Assembly: GCA_021463165.1 (NCBI GenBank)
Contig: JAJTWY010000001.1
Coordinates: 299,384 to 363,383 of the forward strand
Reading direction: 5' to 3'
Source of the DNA: Pyrinomonadaceae bacterium
Lineage (GTDB): Bacteria > Acidobacteriota > Blastocatellia > Pyrinomonadales > Pyrinomonadaceae
Length of the DNA: 64,000 nt
A program made the translations under genes and the position numbers. Positions 62,488 to 64,000 of this stretch are shown here, piece by piece; positions within the stretch are counted from its first letter, which is position 1; each line of letters opens with the position of its first letter. Below the pieces are notes generated by a model, which was not told the origin of the DNA, did not search any database, and saw nothing but the letters and a program-made list of their open reading frames with translations.

Positions 62488-62783
62488 GCTCTGTCGAGAA
62501 TCTGTCCGCCACATGAACCGCAAAATTTCGCAGACGGCTCGCTTTCAACCCCGCATAACGGACAAAAGCAACTTGGCACTTGAGCGGACTCTTTGCCGCC
62601 AGTTAGCTTGTGATTGTATGAAACGCCCGTACCGGGAACGCTTGCGGATGCTGATAAGCCTTTCTTGCCAACATTAACTCGTGCGACCTTACCGCCAACG
62701 GTTGCACTGCTAATACCTTTCTTGCCAACGTTGATTTTCACGCCTGGCAGAATTTTAAAGCTCTTTTTGAATCCCCATCCCAT
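62484..62783 (-). CDS. DUF4236-like protein with C-terminal zinc ribbon
   Basis: 99 residues. MGWGFKKSFKILPGVKINVGKKG and the repeated GKKG/VNVGKKGL with VPGTGVSYNHKL are the DUF4236 signature. The C-terminus has CxxC pairs (CPLC and CGSC) forming a zinc ribbon. DUF4236 proteins are common in mobile elements and of unknown function. Its GGAGG ribosome-binding site overlaps the end of the small gene at 62789-62956. Confidence 0.8.
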   Translation of the reverse strand: MGWGFKKSFKILPGVKINVGKKGISSATVGGKVARVNVGKKGLSASASVPGTGVSYNHKLTGGKESAQVPSCFCPLCGVESEPSAKFCGSCGGQILDRA

Positions 62784-62788
62784 AGTTT

Positions 62789-62956
62789 TTAACCTCCATA
62801 AAATACAGCCGCATCTCGTGCTGATACGACCTGCGGCGTTACTAGTTTCGGCGCCGAATCAACCACTTCCCCAACTATTGCATCATCTTCAGTGTTTTCA
62901 CCCGCGCCAAGTTCTTTAGGCTTATAGCCCGGCCTGTTGTCTCGTGATCTCGCCAT
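62789..62956 (-). CDS. 55-residue hypothetical protein
   Basis: ATG at 62954-62956 and TAA at 62789-62791. The protein starts MARSRDNRPGYKPKELGAGE and is acidic in the middle (NTEDDAIVGEVV). Its last codons contain the GGAGG that serves the DUF4236 gene, so the two are co-transcribed. No family recognised. Confidence 0.5.
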   Translation of the reverse strand: MARSRDNRPGYKPKELGAGENTEDDAIVGEVVDSAPKLVTPQVVSARDAAVFYGG

Positions 62957-63071
62957 ATCGTTAGGAGTTTTCCTTTTGTTTTTGGAGTGCGAGAATGATA
63001 CATCAATTTGATTTTTTTGTCAGCACCACAGCTTTAGTCCACTAAGGCCTGCTTAGGCCAGAAAGTATTTC

Positions 63072-63323
63072 TCACGCAACTATGCGATCCGGGCCGTTCT
63101 CCGTCCATACAATCTCGATAAGGTGCCGCAAAATCCGCTTGCCGCATTTGTCACAGAACCGGGGCTTTAACCACTCCGCCCTTTCCCGGTCTCTGTCCGC
63201 GTCAGATTTGTCACAATCAGGTTCCAGAACGCTGCATTCTGGTTTCCTTGAACAATGGCAAAACTCGCCTGATCCAGTCTCGAAGGTTCGCTCAAGTTTC
63301 TTAATTCGTTCCGTTATTTTCAT
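63072..63323 (-). CDS. Small Cys-rich protein, mobile-element type
   Basis: 83 residues. The N-terminal helix MKITERIKKLERTFE is followed by CHCSRKPEC and a later FCDKCGKR pair, probably a zinc-binding site. It overlaps the previous gene by 23 bases. The N-terminus is nearly the same as that of its neighbour at 63301-63501. Function unknown. Confidence 0.6.
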   Translation of the reverse strand: MKITERIKKLERTFETGSGEFCHCSRKPECSVLEPDCDKSDADRDRERAEWLKPRFCDKCGKRILRHLIEIVWTENGPDRIVA

Positions 63324-63501
63324 ATCTCACCTTCCCGTTCTCAATGTATTCCTTCGTTAGTCGCCGCGCTCCCGCCGGATCGCTCGAAGTTAGTTCCTTT
63401 AGTTCGAGCAGTTCGTTTACGGATAGCCTAGACAAATCCCAGCTTGGAATGGGTCTCTTCATTTTTCGTTCGAGCTTATTGATTCGATCCGTTATTTGCA
63501 T
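63301..63501 (-). CDS. Small coiled-coil protein, mobile-element type
   Basis: 66 residues. N-terminal helix MQITDRINKLERKMKR, then a polar segment with LSVNELLELKELTSSD. It overlaps both neighbours (26 and 23 bases). The shared start with 63072-63323 suggests duplication of a short helical module. Function unknown. Confidence 0.55.
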   Translation of the reverse strand: MQITDRINKLERKMKRPIPSWDLSRLSVNELLELKELTSSDPAGARRLTKEYIENGKVRYENNGTN

Positions 63502-63844
63502 TTTCCTCTAGCCTCGCAAGTCGTTCGAGAATATCCATCGTTTCGATCCCTTTGATCGCGTTATCCAAGATGATTTGAGCCGTGCGAACTTCTACCGCCG
63601 GATTCTCGCAGTGCAGATTTCGGGTTAATGTCTCCGCCGCTTCGCTTGTCGATTGCTGAATTATCCCGATAGCATTCTCTACCGAACGCCGTCGAGCTTC
63701 GCGGTATTCGATCAGGAAGTCCGAGTCTCTTAGAAAGCGGAAAAGCGTTTCTTCGGATAACCGCGAAGCCTTCGCCGCTTCTCGGATAGACTTCGTATTC
63801 AGCAAGGCGATCAAGGCCCTGTCTTTGTTTGTCTGTTTTGGCAT
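63476..63844 (-). CDS. Helix-turn-helix protein, phage terminase small-subunit-like
   Basis: 122 residues from the ATG at 63844 (a TTG start at 63919 would add 25). MPKQTNKDRALIALLNTKSI leads to a helix-turn-helix (REAAKASRLSEETLFRFL). A helical tail carries NPAVEVRTAQIIL and DILERLARLEE. This resembles the phBC6A51-type HTH proteins found in phages and integrative elements. DNA binding is likely; the exact role is unknown. Confidence 0.6.
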   Translation of the reverse strand: MPKQTNKDRALIALLNTKSIREAAKASRLSEETLFRFLRDSDFLIEYREARRRSVENAIGIIQQSTSEAAETLTRNLHCENPAVEVRTAQIILDNAIKGIETMDILERLARLEENANNGSNQ

Positions 63845-63906
63845 CGCTCTAATGTCCGTCAATTTCTCACAAAATCTTTCTTTTTTAGTTCCAACTTGTT
63901 CCAACT

Positions 63907-64000
63907 TTATGTCTCGCAAACCGTGCGGATCGCATCCGAGTAAAGGCCCGAAACAATGATTTCAGCTTCCGCTTGTTTTTGAGTCAATCCGCCGTCGATC
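63907..64000 (-). CDS. Partial gene at the right edge
   Basis: Only the last 30 residues and a stop (63907-63909) are visible, ending SGLYSDAIRTVCET. The 5' part lies outside the window. It may be co-transcribed with the HTH gene. Confidence 0.45.
   Translation of the reverse strand, partial: IDGGLTQKQAEAEIIVSGLYSDAIRTVCET

Overview
The window is about 53% G+C and densely coded on both strands. It reads as a chromosomal segment of a Gram-negative, didermic, aerobic bacterium. The mix of secreted M1 and M16 peptidases, a GAF-domain protein with a conserved C-terminal helical domain, LolA-like secreted proteins, DUF3347/DUF3703 copper-associated genes and a SufU/SufBCDS system best fits Acidobacteriota, class Blastocatellia (Pyrinomonadales-like). 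That placement is an inference from gene content only. No rRNA or CRISPR array is present. Two tRNAs are visible, one with a CAU anticodon and one tRNA-Asn(GUU).

Layout. 1-4.6 kb: the end of a secreted LolA-like protein, a family A DNA polymerase without a 5' nuclease domain, ychF and two small genes including a DUF3703 gene. 4.6-10.5 kb: a plus-strand copper and thiol cluster with two Cys-rich small proteins, a multicopper oxidase with a barrel-like C-terminus, a DUF3347 protein, and translationally coupled DsbB, DsbA-like and TlpA-like genes. 10.5-26 kb: a tRNA, a POT peptide transporter, an M16 peptidase pair (active plus inactive), a GAF protein, an Nfu-type Fe-S protein, prmC, a GrdB-like protein, glpD and a secreted HExxH protein.

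26.1-37.6 kb: an 11.5 kb minus-strand block containing the whole SUF iron-sulfur assembly system: an Rrf2 regulator, then sufB, sufC, sufD, sufS and sufU. The suf genes are separated by two RidA proteins (one exported), a PnuC-like membrane protein, PhzF, a GNAT acetyltransferase, a large GT-C-like membrane protein, DUF4160 and a DinB-like gene. SufS carries an N-terminal DUF2442 domain, directly downstream of DUF4160.

37.7-44.5 kb: an exported FKBP isomerase, a very large M1 aminopeptidase whose reading frame is broken up by short palindromic repeats, a TonB-domain protein and an exported amidohydrolase. 44.7-49.1 kb: a purine and pyrimidine salvage operon (two ABC permeases, PNP, uridine kinase, cytidine deaminase) with an ADP-ribosyltransferase-like remnant behind cdd. 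49.2-57 kb: a proteostasis cluster (Hsp20, ClpB, GrpE, an unknown exported protein, a ClpA-like unfoldase). 57-62 kb: an esterase, a class C beta-lactamase-like hydrolase, guaA and a DUF1801 gene. 62.0-64 kb: tRNA-Asn followed by a gene fragment and a run of tiny overlapping minus-strand genes that look like the edge of a mobile element.

The most unusual points are the DUF4160/DUF2442-SufS arrangement, the repeat-invaded M1 aminopeptidase, the oxidase-barrel fusion, the 11-bp-phased repeats near 41.55 kb and the ADP-ribosyltransferase remnant in frame with cdd.
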